NCBI RefSeq assembly: GCF_036347135.1
Contig: NZ_CP108938.1
Span: 4,588,001-4,652,000 of the forward strand
Direction of reading: 5' to 3'
DNA: 64,000 nt
Source: Streptomyces sp. NBC_00775
Lineage (GTDB): Bacteria; Actinomycetota; Actinomycetes; Streptomycetales; Streptomycetaceae
Part shown: piece after piece, positions 21,594-30,887 of the stretch
Position numbering within the stretch: the stretch's first letter is position 1
Layout of the letters: the number at the start of each line of letters is the position of its first letter
Program-made: the position numbers and the translations under genes
The notes under the pieces: model-generated
Databases searched by the model: none
Seen by the model: only the letters and a program-made list of their open reading frames with translations
What the model was told of the DNA's origin: nothing

Positions 21594-22360
21594 GTCTCCT
21601 CCACGATTCCGTCCGGGAAGGTCGGCAGGAGATGGCGTCGCTCCTCGGCGAGGAACGCGGCGGTGCGTTCCTCGCCGAGGACCAGGAACGCCGAGTGGCT
21701 GCCGATGTTGGCGAGGTGCGTGTCGAGGGGAACGCGGCGGCTCCAGCGGACCTGGCGGCGGGCGAAGGTGAGCCGGCCGCTCGGGTCGGCGAGGGCGGTG
21801 GCGGCTCTTGCGCCGCTGCCGCTCTTTTCGACCACCAGGTCGATGCCGAGGTAGCGCTCGGCGCGGGTGGCTGCCGCCGCGATCCACGGGACGTCCAGGG
21901 CGTCGGTGTTCCACCAGAGGGCCAGGGCGCCGCCTGGGCGCAGGACGCGGAGGGCCTCCGGGACGGAGCGGGTCGGGTCGGTCCAGTGCCAGGACTGGGC
22001 GTAGGTGAGGAAGTCGGCGGAGGCGGTGGCCAGGGGGAGGGCGTTGCCGTTGCCTCGGACGATCGGGATGTGGGGGTGGGTGCGGCGGAATTCGGCGGTC
22101 ATGCCGGCGCCGGGTTCCACGGCGAGCACGTGGGCGCCCCGCTGGTGGAGGAGGGTGGTTGCTATGCCGGTGCCGGCGCCGATGTCCATGACTCGTGAGC
22201 CGGTGAGCGGGCGCTCGGCGAGGGCTTCTATGGCTTCGAAGAGGGTGGGTGGGTAGGAGGGGCGGTTGGCGGCGTATTGGGCTGCCGCCGTGTTGAAGGA
22301 GTGGGCTCGGGTGGGGTGGGAGGGCGGGGTGGGTGGGGTTGGTGGGGTGGGAGGGGTCAT
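21557..22360 (-). CDS. Class I SAM-dependent methyltransferase
   Basis: A 267-residue methyltransferase of the UbiE/SAM type 11 class. Motif I is VMDIGAGTGIATTLL, the acidic loop is VLAVEPGAGM, and the post-I segment is GNGNALPLATASADFLTYAQ, followed by LRVLRPGGALALWW. The N-terminus is a short Pro/Thr repeat (TPPTPPTPP). ATG at 22360 is the first plausible start. Longer frames upstream run through the composite repeat. Its 3' end overlaps the SulP gene on the other strand by 37 bases. The substrate is unknown. Confidence 0.85.
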   Translation of the reverse strand: MTPPTPPTPPTPPSHPTRAHSFNTAAAQYAANRPSYPPTLFEAIEALAERPLTGSRVMDIGAGTGIATTLLHQRGAHVLAVEPGAGMTAEFRRTHPHIPIVRGNGNALPLATASADFLTYAQSWHWTDPTRSVPEALRVLRPGGALALWWNTDALDVPWIAAAATRAERYLGIDLVVEKSGSGARAATALADPSGRLTFARRQVRWSRRVPLDTHLANIGSHSAFLVLGEERTAAFLAEERRHLLPTFPDGIVEETYVVDLLVATRS

Positions 22361-22403
22361 GGGTTCATGGTGGCGGGTGGGGGGAGTTGGGGTGAGGGGT
22401 TTT

Positions 22404-22640
22404 TCGCCCCCGCCGCCCCTACCCGTCCCATCCCGTACCTGGGGGCTGCGCCCCCAGACCCCCCTCAAGATTGCGCCGTTCCCCGCGCCCCTGAAGAGAG
22501 TCGTCTGCGGGACGGTGGGGGCTGGTCGCGCAGTTCCCCGCGCCCCTAACGGCTCGGGGCTGCGCCCCGTCGCCCCCGGCCCGCCCCCGGTTCTTTTAGG
22601 GGCGCGGGGAACTGCGCGGCCAGCCCCCACCGGCCCGCAC
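22404..22640. repeat. Composite intergenic repeat, copy 2 (longest)
   Basis: Starts with the CGCCCCCGCCGCCCCTACCC module (22404 on) and the CTGGGGGCTGCGCCCCCAG hairpin module. It then has three versions of the GCGCAGTTCCCCGCGCCCCT core, in opposing orientations, so that parts can fold back on each other. It fills the gap between the methyltransferase start and the end of the next minus-strand gene. Confidence 0.8.
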
Positions 22641-22663
22641 CCGAACAAACAACGCCCGCCTGC

Positions 22664-23161
22664 TCAGCGATGGTTGCGCTTTCGGGATGGGTTGCCGGTG
22701 CGGCGGGTGGTGCGGCGGGTGTACTGGTCGCGGGCCGTTTCGTACTCCTCGCGGTGGAGGCTTTCGCCGGGGGCCTCGGTGAGGGAGCGGAAGGCGTAGG
22801 CGAGGAGGGAGCCGATGAAGCCGATGGCCAGGAGGCCGCGGAGGGAGGCCTGGCGGTCGGGGTCGGGGCGCTTGGTGAACGCGTCCCAGGTGTGGCGGAA
22901 CGCGAGGGCGCTGCACACCGCGAACATCACCACGACCATGAGGGTCACGGGTGTTCCCACGTCCGCGATGGCCAGGCCCTGGTAGGCGAACCGGAGGACG
23001 AAGCAGGCGGCCACCGCGGCGGCGAGGGAGCCTGCGGCCACGCCGATCCGGCGGCCGGTGTAGCCGCCGTCGTGGTCGACCCACGTCGTGCCGAAGAAGC
23101 GCAGGGGTTCGGGCTGGGGCCCCGCGGGGGTGCCGGTTCCGGTGTTGGTCTCGTCGCTCAC
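22664..23161 (-). CDS. Small integral membrane protein of unknown function
   Basis: A 165-residue protein with three hydrophobic segments (SLAAAVAACFVLRFAYQGLA, VTLMVVVMFAVCSALAF and GLLAIGFIGSLLAYAF). The N-terminus is hydrophilic, with a Gly-Thr repeat, and the tail is strongly basic (TTRRTGNPSRKRNHR). The start is GTG at 23161, inside a TCACGTGA palindrome. No good ribosome site is visible. No family was recognised. The codon use is typical of the genome, so it is very likely a real gene. Confidence 0.7.
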   Translation of the reverse strand: MSDETNTGTGTPAGPQPEPLRFFGTTWVDHDGGYTGRRIGVAAGSLAAAVAACFVLRFAYQGLAIADVGTPVTLMVVVMFAVCSALAFRHTWDAFTKRPDPDRQASLRGLLAIGFIGSLLAYAFRSLTEAPGESLHREEYETARDQYTRRTTRRTGNPSRKRNHR

Positions 23162-23174
23162 GTGACGATTATTG

Positions 23175-23243
23175 CTAGATGGGCACCCGGGAACCCGCCG
23201 GCAGGGTGCGGACGATGGTGAAGTGCGTGCCCGGGCCGCGCTG
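23175..23243 (-). pseudogene. Decayed partial copy of the adjacent SH3-domain gene
   Basis: Read on the minus strand, this fragment encodes GPGTHFTIVRTLPAGSRVPI followed by a TAG stop. The intact neighbour has GPGTHYPVVRTLPAGSSIPI at the equivalent place. The upstream half of the domain has no match, and no start codon is present. It looks like a truncated tandem duplication. The rest of the gap to 23311 shows no gene. Confidence 0.7.
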
Positions 23244-23311
23244 CGGTGAACCCTCCGACCAGCATGCCCCGTCTGCCCGACAGGAACTTCACCATCGTTC
23301 CCCCGCTGTCG

Positions 23312-23632
23312 TCAGGAGCAGCGCACCGCGACGTAGCCGTCGGTGCCCGTCTTCACGTACGCGTCCGAGACGAACTGCGCGTTGGCGATGTTGTCCCAGA
23401 TCTTCGACGTTCCGTACGGACCGGTGACCGACTCTCCCGGGCACTGGCAGCGGATCGGGATGCTTGAGCCCGCCGGCAGGGTGCGGACGACGGGGTAGTG
23501 CGTGCCCGGGCCGCTGCGGACGTTGACGTTGTAGCCGGGTGCGAGCGGGTACGTGAGCGTCGCTGCCGCGCTCAGCGGCTCCGCTTCCGCCGTCTCCCCC
23601 GCGCCCGTGATCTCTATGTCTTCCGTGGCCAT
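23312..23632 (-). CDS. Bacterial SH3-domain protein
   Basis: A 106-residue protein. Residues from about 30 on form a bacterial SH3 (SH3b) domain: YNVNVRSGPGTHYPVVRTLP, then a Cys-containing loop (IRCQCPGES), IWDNIANAQFVSDAYV and a final VAVRCS. Such domains bind peptidoglycan or peptides. No convincing signal peptide is visible from ATG at 23632, which has GGGGGAGG 6 bases upstream. A start further upstream would add a segment without a leader-peptide character. Three Cys residues could form a disulfide if it is exported. Confidence 0.72.
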   Translation of the reverse strand: MATEDIEITGAGETAEAEPLSAAATLTYPLAPGYNVNVRSGPGTHYPVVRTLPAGSSIPIRCQCPGESVTGPYGTSKIWDNIANAQFVSDAYVKTGTDGYVAVRCS

Positions 23633-23766
23633 TCCGGCCTCCCCCGTTGATTGGTTCACGCCAAATTCATGCTGTGCGCCGAGGCTAGCAAGCCGACAAG
23701 GATTCGCACGAAGCATCGACTAGGCTCTGCGCGTCGCGCATGCGGACGGACACACGGGGGTGAGTG

Positions 23767-25926
23767 ATGCCGCCACAGCGCAGTACGGGTACGGATCCGG
23801 AAGCGGAACATCCGCGCTATGCCGGGCAGTACCTGCTGGAGGCGGAACTCGGCTCCGGTGGCATGGGAATCGTGCATCTGGCGCGGTCCGCCTCCGGGTT
23901 GCGGCTCGCCGTCAAAGTCGTACACGCCGAGTTTGCCCAAGACCCCGAGTTCCGGGGGCGGTTCAAGCAGGAGGTCGCGGCCGCCCGGCGGGTGAGCGGT
24001 GCCTTCACCGCGCCCGTCGTGGACGCCGACCCCGAGGCCGATCACCCGTGGATGGCAACCCTGTTCATCCCCGGGCCGACCCTCGCCGAGCATGTGAAGC
24101 GGAATGGGGCGCTGCCCCCGGCCCGGCTGCGTCATCTCATGGCCGGTCTCGCCGAGGCCTTGCGTGACATTCATCGGGCGGGCGTTGTCCACCGCGACCT
24201 CAAACCCAGCAACGTACTCCTGGCCGATGACGGACCGAAGGTCATCGACTTCGGTATCTCGCGGCCTTCTGACAGTGAATTGCGTACGGAGACGGGGAAG
24301 TTGATCGGCACTCCGCCGTTCATGGCCCCTGAACAATTCCGCAGGCCACGGCAGGTCGGGCCGGCCGCCGACATCTTCGCGCTGGGCTCGGTGATCGTTC
24401 ACGCGGCCACCGGGAGTGGGCCCTTCGACTCCGACAGCCCGTATCTCGTGGCGTATCAAGTCGTCCATGACGAGCCGGACTTGACAGGCGTACCGGACGA
24501 TCTGCTCGACCTTGTCGCCCGCTGTCTCGCCAAGGAACCCGAGGACCGGCCCACACCGGACGACCTGATGACCGCGCTGCGGTCGGTTTCGGCCTCGTAC
24601 GACACTCAGGCGTTCATTCCCGAACAGCGCACCGGGAATGAACGGGAGTCGGCGCCGTCCGTGAAGGGACGTTCTCCGGAGCAGCCGAAAGGCGAGCGCC
24701 CGGAGCGGACCGACGACCGTACCCACTCGGCCGCCGTGAAGAGGTCCCGGCCGCGCCGGCGGCTTCCCGCTGCCATCGCCACGGCTGTGCTCACCGTCGG
24801 CGTCGGTGCCTTCGCCTTCCTCAGCTGGTCGGACACCCCGACCCCGGAGCGACGCGCCGAACCGACGTCGAAGAGCATTTTCGAGCCGTGGGACGTCGAG
24901 CTGAGCGCGCACGGCGTCAAGGCCGCCGGTCAGCCGCAATGCACGTACACGCCCCACAAGCTGTACTGCATCCGGGCCGGCGTGCTGGCCGCCTCGGTCG
25001 ATCCGGCGGACGGCAAGGTGCTGTGGTCACGGGGCGACCCGGGGTGGCGGAGCGACGACGTCACGAGCGCGCCGGTCTTGTCCGGTGGGCTCCTGCACGT
25101 CCTCAGCCGGGGTGGACATCGGCTGACGGCGCTCGATCCCGCCACGGGAGCAACCCGGTGGAGCCGCGACGTCACGCGCTACGACGGCGGCATCGCCCAC
25201 GTCGGCGGCGTCGTTCTGCTCACCGGCCGCGACTCCAAGGTCACCGCGCTCGACGCGGCGACCGGGAAGCAGATGTGGCAACACCCCATCCCTGGGCAGT
25301 CGTTGCCGAGGTTCTCCTCGTACGGGGACGGAGTCGCGTACGCCGTGACGCTGGCCGGAGGGCAGACCCGAGTGGCCGCGGTCGATCCGGAGACCGGCGC
25401 CATGAGCTGGCAGCGGCGTATGGACAACTCGCTGAACCTCGTGGGCGCCCATGACGGCGTGCTCTGGTTCACCTCGACGAACACCGCCCAGTACACGGAA
25501 GCGATCGTGCGATACGACGTCGCCGACCGCACCGTCAGGCGTGTCGAGCTGCGCTTCCCGCTGTCCGGGGCGCAGGCCGTCGTCCAGGGGGACACGGTCT
25601 ATCTGCTGGCCGACGGCGGTTCCCTGGTGGCCATGAACACCAAGACGTCGGCCCAGGTATGGCGGGTGGAGACGTCCATCAGCTGGGCTTCGGCCCCCAC
25701 CGTGGCCGGAGACCGTCTCTACCTCACCGCCGCGGACGGCCGCCTCCTCGCTGTCGACACCGCCCACGGCACCCTGCTCGGGCAGACGAAGGCGCGCCTG
25801 GGTGACAAGCGGGGTTCACTCGTCAACGTGCTCCCGGCCCCCCTCGCCGCCGGCAACAAGGTCTACTCCACCGCCCCCGACGGCTCCCTCTTCGCGGTCG
25901 ACGCGCGCGATCCCTCGGCCTGGTGA
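23767..25926 (+). CDS. Ser/Thr protein kinase with extracellular PQQ-like beta-propeller
   Basis: A 719-residue membrane receptor kinase. The N-terminal Hanks-type kinase domain (about 18-275) has the glycine loop LGSGGMGIVHLA, the ATP-binding Lys in LAVKVVH, the catalytic loop VHRDLKPSN, DFGIS and APEQF. All catalytic residues are intact. A disordered linker leads to one membrane helix (AAIATAVLTVGVGAFAFLSW, about 338-357). The outer part (about 400-719) repeats A-LDPATGATRWSRD-type blades of a PQQ-like propeller, a sensor instead of PASTA repeats. ATG at 23767 has GGGGG 6 bases upstream. GTG at 23764 is possible. Confidence 0.9.
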   Translation: MPPQRSTGTDPEAEHPRYAGQYLLEAELGSGGMGIVHLARSASGLRLAVKVVHAEFAQDPEFRGRFKQEVAAARRVSGAFTAPVVDADPEADHPWMATLFIPGPTLAEHVKRNGALPPARLRHLMAGLAEALRDIHRAGVVHRDLKPSNVLLADDGPKVIDFGISRPSDSELRTETGKLIGTPPFMAPEQFRRPRQVGPAADIFALGSVIVHAATGSGPFDSDSPYLVAYQVVHDEPDLTGVPDDLLDLVARCLAKEPEDRPTPDDLMTALRSVSASYDTQAFIPEQRTGNERESAPSVKGRSPEQPKGERPERTDDRTHSAAVKRSRPRRRLPAAIATAVLTVGVGAFAFLSWSDTPTPERRAEPTSKSIFEPWDVELSAHGVKAAGQPQCTYTPHKLYCIRAGVLAASVDPADGKVLWSRGDPGWRSDDVTSAPVLSGGLLHVLSRGGHRLTALDPATGATRWSRDVTRYDGGIAHVGGVVLLTGRDSKVTALDAATGKQMWQHPIPGQSLPRFSSYGDGVAYAVTLAGGQTRVAAVDPETGAMSWQRRMDNSLNLVGAHDGVLWFTSTNTAQYTEAIVRYDVADRTVRRVELRFPLSGAQAVVQGDTVYLLADGGSLVAMNTKTSAQVWRVETSISWASAPTVAGDRLYLTAADGRLLAVDTAHGTLLGQTKARLGDKRGSLVNVLPAPLAAGNKVYSTAPDGSLFAVDARDPSAW

Positions 25927-25956
25927 CCGCGGTCCCCCGGCCTGGTGACACGGAAG

Positions 25957-25982
25957 GGGGCCGCCCCCGAAGGAGCGGCCCC
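25957..25982. terminator. Hairpin between kinase gene and ilvD
   Basis: GGGGCCGC (25957-25964) pairs with GCGGCCCC (25975-25982), a perfect 8-bp stem, between convergent genes. Confidence 0.55.
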
Positions 25983-26029
25983 ACAGACCAAGCGTCAGCC
26001 CGGCTGAGAAGTCCCGGCCGGGAAACGTG

Positions 26030-27883
26030 TCAGCCCAGCTTCGAGACGTCCCGCACCGCGCCCTTGTCCGCGCTCGTCGCCATCGCGGCGTAGGCGCGGA
26101 GGGCGGCCGAGACCTTGCGGTCGCGGTTCGCCGGGGCGTAGACGCCGCCCAGGGCGGCGCGGCGCGTGTCCAGCTCCTCGTCCGACACGAGCAGTTCGAT
26201 CGTACGGTTCGGGATGTCGATGCGGATGCGGTCGCCGTCCTGGACCAGGGCGATCGTGCCGCCGGAGGCGGCCTCCGGGGAGGCGTGGCCGATGGACAGG
26301 CCGGACGTGCCGCCGGAGAAGCGGCCGTCGGTGATCAGGGCGCAGGTCTTGCCGAGGCCGCGGCCCTTGAGGAACGAGGTCGGGTAGAGCATCTCCTGCA
26401 TACCCGGGCCGCCCTTGGGGCCCTCGTAGCGGATGACCACGACGTCGCCGTGCGTGATCTCCTTCTTGAGGATCTTGTCGACGGCCTCGTCCTGCGACTC
26501 GCAGACGACCGCCGGGCCCTCGAAGGTCCAGATCGACTCGTCGACGCCCGCCGTCTTCACGACGCAGCCGTCGACCGCCAGGTTGCCCTTGAGGACCGCC
26601 AGGCCGCCGTCCTTGGAGTACGCGTGCTCGGCGGAGCGGATGCAGCCGCCCTCGGCGTCCTCGTCCAGGGCCTCCCAGCGCTCGGACTGGGAGAAGGCCT
26701 CGGAGGAGCGGACGCAGCCGGGGGCCGCGTGCCACAGCTCGATCGCCTCGGGGGACGGGGAGCCGGCGCGCACGTCCCACGTCTTCATCCAGTCCGAGAG
26801 GGACGGGCTGTGGACCGAGTGGACGTCCTCGTTCAGCAGGCCGGCGCGGTGCAGCTCGCCCAGCAGGGCCGGGATGCCGCCCGCGCGGTGCACGTCCTCC
26901 ATGTAGTACGTACGGTCCTTCGCCACGTTCGGAGCGACCTTGGCGAGGCACGGCACCCGGCGCGAGACCTCGTTGATCTCGTCCAGACCGAAGGGGACGC
27001 CCGCCTCCTGGGCGGCCGCCAGCAGGTGCAGGATCGTGTTGGTGGAGCCGCCCATGGCGATGTCGAGGGCCATGGCGTTCTCGAACGCGGCGTGCGTGGC
27101 GATGTTGCGGGGCAGCACCGACTCGTCGTCACCGTCGTAGTAGCGCTTGGTGATCTCGACGACCGTGCGGGCCGCGTCCTCGTACAGGCCCTTGCGGGCG
27201 GTGTGCGTGGCGAGCACCGAGCCGTTGCCGGGGAGGGACAGGCCGATGGCCTCCGTCAGGCAGTTCATCGAGTTGGCGGTGAACATGCCGGAGCAGGAGC
27301 CACAGGTCGGACAGGCGTTCTCCTCGATACGGAGGATGTCCTCGTCCGAGATGTTGTCGTTCACGGCGTCGGAGATCGCGTCGACCAGGTCGAGCGTACG
27401 GACCGTGCCGTCGACCAGGGTGGCGCGGCCGGACTCCATGGGGCCGCCGGAGACGAAGACCGTCGGGATGTTCAGGCGCAGGGCCGCCATCAGCATGCCG
27501 GGCGTGATCTTGTCGCAGTTCGAGATGCAGATCAGGGCGTCGGCGCAGTGGGCCTCGACCATGTACTCGACGGAGTCCGCGATCAGGTCGCGGGACGGGA
27601 GGGAGTACAGCATGCCGCCGTGGCCCATCGCGATGCCGTCGTCGACCGCGATCGTGTTGAACTCGCGCGCGATGCCTCCGGCGGCGGTGATGGCCTCGCT
27701 GACGATGCGGCCGACCGGCTGGAGGTGGGTGTGGCCCGGCACGAACTCCGTGAAGGAGTTGGCGACCGCGATGATCGGCTTCCGTCCGATGTCCGCACCC
27801 GGTACACCGGAGGCACGCATAAGGGCGCGTGCGCCCGCCATGTTGCGTCCGTGGGTGACTGTGCGGGACCTCAGCTCGGGCAT
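26030..27883 (-). CDS. ilvD: Dihydroxy-acid dehydratase
   Basis: A 617-residue iron-sulfur enzyme of isoleucine, valine and pantothenate synthesis. It converts 2,3-dihydroxy-3-methylbutanoate to 2-oxoisovalerate. The family signatures are visible: [20 protein letters not shown], the cluster segment [20 protein letters not shown] and [20 protein letters not shown] near the C-terminus. ATG at 27883 has AAGGAG 10 bases upstream. The length is full. It supplies the precursor used downstream by the pantothenate genes elsewhere in this window. A 15-bp palindrome lies 62 bases upstream of the start. Confidence 0.97.
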   Translation of the reverse strand: MPELRSRTVTHGRNMAGARALMRASGVPGADIGRKPIIAVANSFTEFVPGHTHLQPVGRIVSEAITAAGGIAREFNTIAVDDGIAMGHGGMLYSLPSRDLIADSVEYMVEAHCADALICISNCDKITPGMLMAALRLNIPTVFVSGGPMESGRATLVDGTVRTLDLVDAISDAVNDNISDEDILRIEENACPTCGSCSGMFTANSMNCLTEAIGLSLPGNGSVLATHTARKGLYEDAARTVVEITKRYYDGDDESVLPRNIATHAAFENAMALDIAMGGSTNTILHLLAAAQEAGVPFGLDEINEVSRRVPCLAKVAPNVAKDRTYYMEDVHRAGGIPALLGELHRAGLLNEDVHSVHSPSLSDWMKTWDVRAGSPSPEAIELWHAAPGCVRSSEAFSQSERWEALDEDAEGGCIRSAEHAYSKDGGLAVLKGNLAVDGCVVKTAGVDESIWTFEGPAVVCESQDEAVDKILKKEITHGDVVVIRYEGPKGGPGMQEMLYPTSFLKGRGLGKTCALITDGRFSGGTSGLSIGHASPEAASGGTIALVQDGDRIRIDIPNRTIELLVSDEELDTRRAALGGVYAPANRDRKVSAALRAYAAMATSADKGAVRDVSKLG

Positions 27884-27944
27884 CGTCGCTCGCTCCTTCG
27901 GAGATGTGTGACTGCTGTCGAGCGTACGCCGGTGCGCCACGATA

Positions 27945-27959
27945 CGGACAGGGTGTCCG
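27945..27959. promoter_or_regulatory. Perfect palindrome upstream of ilvD
   Basis: CGGACA, three bases, TGTCCG. It lies between the end of the TetR gene and the ilvD start, a plausible repressor site in the ilvD promoter. No consensus was recognised. Confidence 0.35.
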
Positions 27960-28030
27960 AAATGCGGGATGCCTGTCTCGGCTTTCGGCTGCGGGTCGTA
28001 CGCGGCCGGGCTCGTCCTCGTCCCGGTTCA

Positions 28031-28079
28031 GGGGCCGTCAGGTGGCCCTGCACTAGGGGGCCGTCAGATGGCCCTGAAC
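28031..28079 (-). repeat. Tandem duplication at the 3' end of the TetR gene
   Basis: Units 28031-28053 and 28057-28079 match at 21 of 23 positions with a 26-base period. The upstream unit encodes the last residues QGHLTAP before the TAG at 28053-28055. The second lies after the stop and still reads as a remnant of the same peptide. Confidence 0.65.
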
Positions 28080-28670
28080 TACCGGTGCCACCCTTGCCAC
28101 GATCTGTTCCGGGTCCGCCGACGCCAGGGGCTCGACCTTGATCACGTATCGCAGCATCGCGATCCCTACGAGCTGCGCCGCCGCCAGCTCGGCGCGCAGT
28201 TCCGCGTCGGGGGCGTCCAGCTGCCCGGCGATGCGGCGCAGCAGCTGGGTGGCGACCAGGCGGCGGAAGACGGCGGCCGCGGTCTCGTTGTTCACGGCGG
28301 AGCGGAGGATCGCGAGCAGCGGTGTGCGGGTCGCCGGGTTCTCCCAGATGCCGAGGATGAAGCGGGTCAGGCGCTCACCCACGGTGTCGAGCGGGCCGTC
28401 CTCGACCGTGTCCGAGGCGCCGAGGGCGGGCGCGAAGGCGACCTCGATGGCCGCCTCGAAGACCTGTTCCTTCGTGCCGAAATAGTGGTGCACGAGCGCG
28501 GAGTCCACCCCGGCCGCCTTGGCGATGCCGCGGACCGACGTCTTCTCGTAGCCCCGCTCGGAGAACTCCTCGCGGGCCGCCTCCAGGATGCGGTCGCGGG
28601 TGGCGGGGGCCGCCTCCGTCTGCGTACGAGTGGGGCGTCCCCGGCCGCGACGGGGGGCGGCGTCCGTCAC
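28053..28670 (-). CDS. TetR-family transcriptional regulator
   Basis: A 205-residue one-component repressor. The DNA-binding domain is residues about 22-68 ([20 protein letters not shown], then [20 protein letters not shown]). The C-terminal ligand domain is a typical helical TetR_C. The start is GTG at 28670, sharing GTGA with the stop of the isomerase gene, so translation is coupled. AAGGTG lies about 9 bases upstream. The ligand and targets are unknown. The operon partner suggests control of a sugar or inositol-like pathway. Confidence 0.9.
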   Translation of the reverse strand: MTDAAPRRGRGRPTRTQTEAAPATRDRILEAAREEFSERGYEKTSVRGIAKAAGVDSALVHHYFGTKEQVFEAAIEVAFAPALGASDTVEDGPLDTVGERLTRFILGIWENPATRTPLLAILRSAVNNETAAAVFRRLVATQLLRRIAGQLDAPDAELRAELAAAQLVGIAMLRYVIKVEPLASADPEQIVARVAPVVQGHLTAP

Positions 28671-29491
28671 CGGCGGGGCACCTTCACCGCGGAGGCGAGG
28701 TGGAGCCGAGTGAAGGCCAGGGCCTCCGCCAGGTCCGCCTCGCGTTCGATGCTGGACATCGCGCGACGGGTGTTGACCTCGATGACGACATGGCCGTCGA
28801 ATCCGGAGAGCGCGAGCCGTTCGAGCAGCTCGGCGCAGGGCTGGGTGCCGCGGCCCGGGACGAGGTGCTCGTCCTTGTTGGAGCCGTTGCCGTCGGCGAG
28901 GTGGACGTGCCCGAGGCGGTCGGCCATGCGGTCGATCATCTGCAGGGCGTCGGTACGGGCGGTCGCCGTGTGGCTGAGGTCGATCGTGAAGTGACGGTAA
29001 TCGTCCTTCGTCACGTCCCATTCGGGGGCGTACGCCAGCATCTCGCGGTCGCGGTAACGCCAGGGGTACATGTTCTCGACGGCGAACCGTACGTCCGTCT
29101 CGTTCGCCATCCGCCAGATCCCGCTGACGAAGTCACGTGCGTACTGGCGCTGCCAGCGGAACGGGGGGTGTACGACGACGGTGCTCGCGCCGAGCTTCTC
29201 GGCCGCCGCCTGGGCGCGCTGGAGCTTGATCCACGGGTCGGTGGACCACACCCGCTGGGTGATCAGCAGGCAGGGGGCGTGCACGGCGAGGATCGGGATC
29301 TGGTGGTAGTCGCTGAGGCGGCGGAGGGCTTCGATGTCCTGGCTGACCGGGTCGGTCCAGACCATGACCTCCACGCCGTCATAGCCGAGGCGTGCGGCGA
29401 TCTCGAAGGCCGTCGCCGTCGACTCCGGATACACGGACGCCGTGGACAGCGCGACCTTCGCATCCGGGATGCGTACGACTGGTTCTGCCAC
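28667..29491 (-). CDS. TIM-barrel sugar phosphate isomerase/epimerase family protein
   Basis: A 274-residue xylose-isomerase-like TIM barrel. Metal-site segments are visible: [62 protein letters not shown] and [10 protein letters not shown], with the Glu/Asp/His ligands of the family. The GTG start at 29491 gives a short N-terminus. No strong ribosome site is present. The stop overlaps the TetR start. The substrate cannot be read from the sequence. Confidence 0.85.
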   Translation of the reverse strand: MAEPVVRIPDAKVALSTASVYPESTATAFEIAARLGYDGVEVMVWTDPVSQDIEALRRLSDYHQIPILAVHAPCLLITQRVWSTDPWIKLQRAQAAAEKLGASTVVVHPPFRWQRQYARDFVSGIWRMANETDVRFAVENMYPWRYRDREMLAYAPEWDVTKDDYRHFTIDLSHTATARTDALQMIDRMADRLGHVHLADGNGSNKDEHLVPGRGTQPCAELLERLALSGFDGHVVIEVNTRRAMSSIEREADLAEALAFTRLHLASAVKVPRR

Positions 29492-29632
29492 GAGGGACAG
29501 CGTACGGGGTGCCTCCGGCGGTTCGGCGGGGGTGGTTCGCTTCGGCCGGGGGTTCTTGTGGCTGCCGGCCGGGGTGGGGGTTGGCCTGCGGCCGGGCGCC
29601 TTTTCGCCGTTGCAGGGGGCTGTCGTGGGCGG

Positions 29633-29850
29633 GTGCGGGTTGTGTGTGGCTGGGCGCGCAGTTCCCCGCGCCCCTGGGGTGGGGGCTCGCCGTGGGCCCG
29701 TGCGGGTTGTGTGTGGCTGGGCGCGCAGTTCCCCGCGCCCCTTTCGGGGCGCGCGTCTCATGCTCGTGCTGGTTGTCGGTTGTGGCTGGGCGCGCCCGCG
29801 CGGCGGAGCCGCACAGTGTCACAGCCCCGCGCCCCCTTCGGGGCGCGGGG
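29633..29850. repeat. Composite intergenic repeat, copy 3, with exact 43-bp direct repeat
   Basis: Segments 29633-29675 and 29700-29742 are identical over 43 bp and include the GCGCAGTTCCCCGCGCCCCT core of the family. At 29825-29850 an 11-bp perfect GC stem with a CTTC loop forms a strong hairpin just downstream of the Ppx/GppA gene and probably terminates it. The rest of the 29492-29883 gap is GC-rich without a gene. Confidence 0.75.
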
Positions 29851-29883
29851 ATCATGCTCGTGGAGCCGTCTGCTTCTACGTGT

Positions 29884-30816
29884 CTACTCCGAAGCCATGT
29901 GGTCGAGGCGGCGGAGGATGACGCCCTCGCGTAGGGCCCAGGGGCAGATCTCCAGGGTTTCCACGCCGAAGAGGTCCATGGCGCCCTCGGCCACCAGGGC
30001 GCCGGCGAGGAGTTGGCCGGAGCGGCCGGGGGAAACGCCGGGGAGTTCGGCGCGTTCGTCGGCGGTCATGGAGGCGAGGCGGGGGACCCAGTCCTCGAGG
30101 GTGCGGCGCTTGAGTTCGCGCTGGACGTAGAGGCCCTCGGTGGAGCGGGCGGCGCCGGCCAGGCGGGCGAGCTGCTTGAAGGTCTTGGAGGTGGCGACCA
30201 CGTGGTCGGGGGCGCCGAAGCGGCTGAACTCGCCGACCGTACGGGCGATCTGGGCCCGCACATGGCGGCGCAGCGCCTTCACCTCGGCGGGGTCGGCCGG
30301 GTCGGTGGGCAGCCAGCCCGCGGTCAGCCGGCCGGCGCCGAGCGGCAGCGACACGGCCGCGTCCGGTTCCTCGTCGATGCCGTACGCGATCTCCAGGGAG
30401 CCGCCGCCGATGTCGAGGACGAGCAGCTTGCCCGCCGACCAGCCGAACCAGCGGCGGGCGGCCAGGAAGGTCAGCCGGGCCTCTTCCGCCCCGGTCAGGA
30501 CCTGGAGCTCGACGCCCGTCTCGGCCTGCACCCGGGCCAGCACATCGTCGGCGTTGCTGGCCTCGCGTACGGCGGAGGTCGCGAACGGCAGCATGGCCTC
30601 GACGCCCTTGTCCTCGGCCGCCTCGAGCGCGTCCTGGACCGTCTCGATCAGTTTTTCGACGCCTTCGGGGCCGATCGCCCCGCTCTCGTCGAGCAGTTGG
30701 GCAAGCCGCAATTCGGCCTTGTGCGAATGCGCGGGCAGCGGGCGTGCGCCGGGGTGGGCGTCCACCACCAGCAGATGCACCGTGTTCGAACCCACGTCGA
30801 GGACACCGAGTCTCAT
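29884..30816 (-). CDS. Ppx/GppA family exopolyphosphatase
   Basis: A 310-residue member of the actin-like ATPase superfamily. It hydrolyses inorganic polyphosphate or the pppGpp 5' phosphate. The phosphate 1 loop is [16 protein letters not shown] and the phosphate 2 loop is [31 protein letters not shown] and [13 protein letters not shown] are also conserved. The length fits the short actinobacterial Ppx1/2-like type. The start is ATG at 30816 with no strong ribosome site. It is divergent from the Cys-rich protein gene at 30888. Confidence 0.88.
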   Translation of the reverse strand: MRLGVLDVGSNTVHLLVVDAHPGARPLPAHSHKAELRLAQLLDESGAIGPEGVEKLIETVQDALEAAEDKGVEAMLPFATSAVREASNADDVLARVQAETGVELQVLTGAEEARLTFLAARRWFGWSAGKLLVLDIGGGSLEIAYGIDEEPDAAVSLPLGAGRLTAGWLPTDPADPAEVKALRRHVRAQIARTVGEFSRFGAPDHVVATSKTFKQLARLAGAARSTEGLYVQRELKRRTLEDWVPRLASMTADERAELPGVSPGRSGQLLAGALVAEGAMDLFGVETLEICPWALREGVILRRLDHMASE

Positions 30817-30887
30817 GTACGGAACGCTACTGCGCCTACAGCCGTCGACCGTCGCCGGAGCGGGCAGAAGCGACTTACCCTGGACGG

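Noticed and set aside
22361..22663. N-terminal extension of the methyltransferase into the upstream repeat
   Set aside because: The added residues are translated repeat sequence identical in style to other repeat copies. ATG at 22360 is sufficient.
26027..28141. A 704-codon open frame on the plus strand across ilvD
   Set aside because: It is the antisense shadow of ilvD, low in complexity and without motifs.
29633..29742. CRISPR-like direct repeats
   Set aside because: There are only two 43-bp copies, with a 24-base gap, and both contain the dispersed repeat core. There is no array and there are no cas genes.
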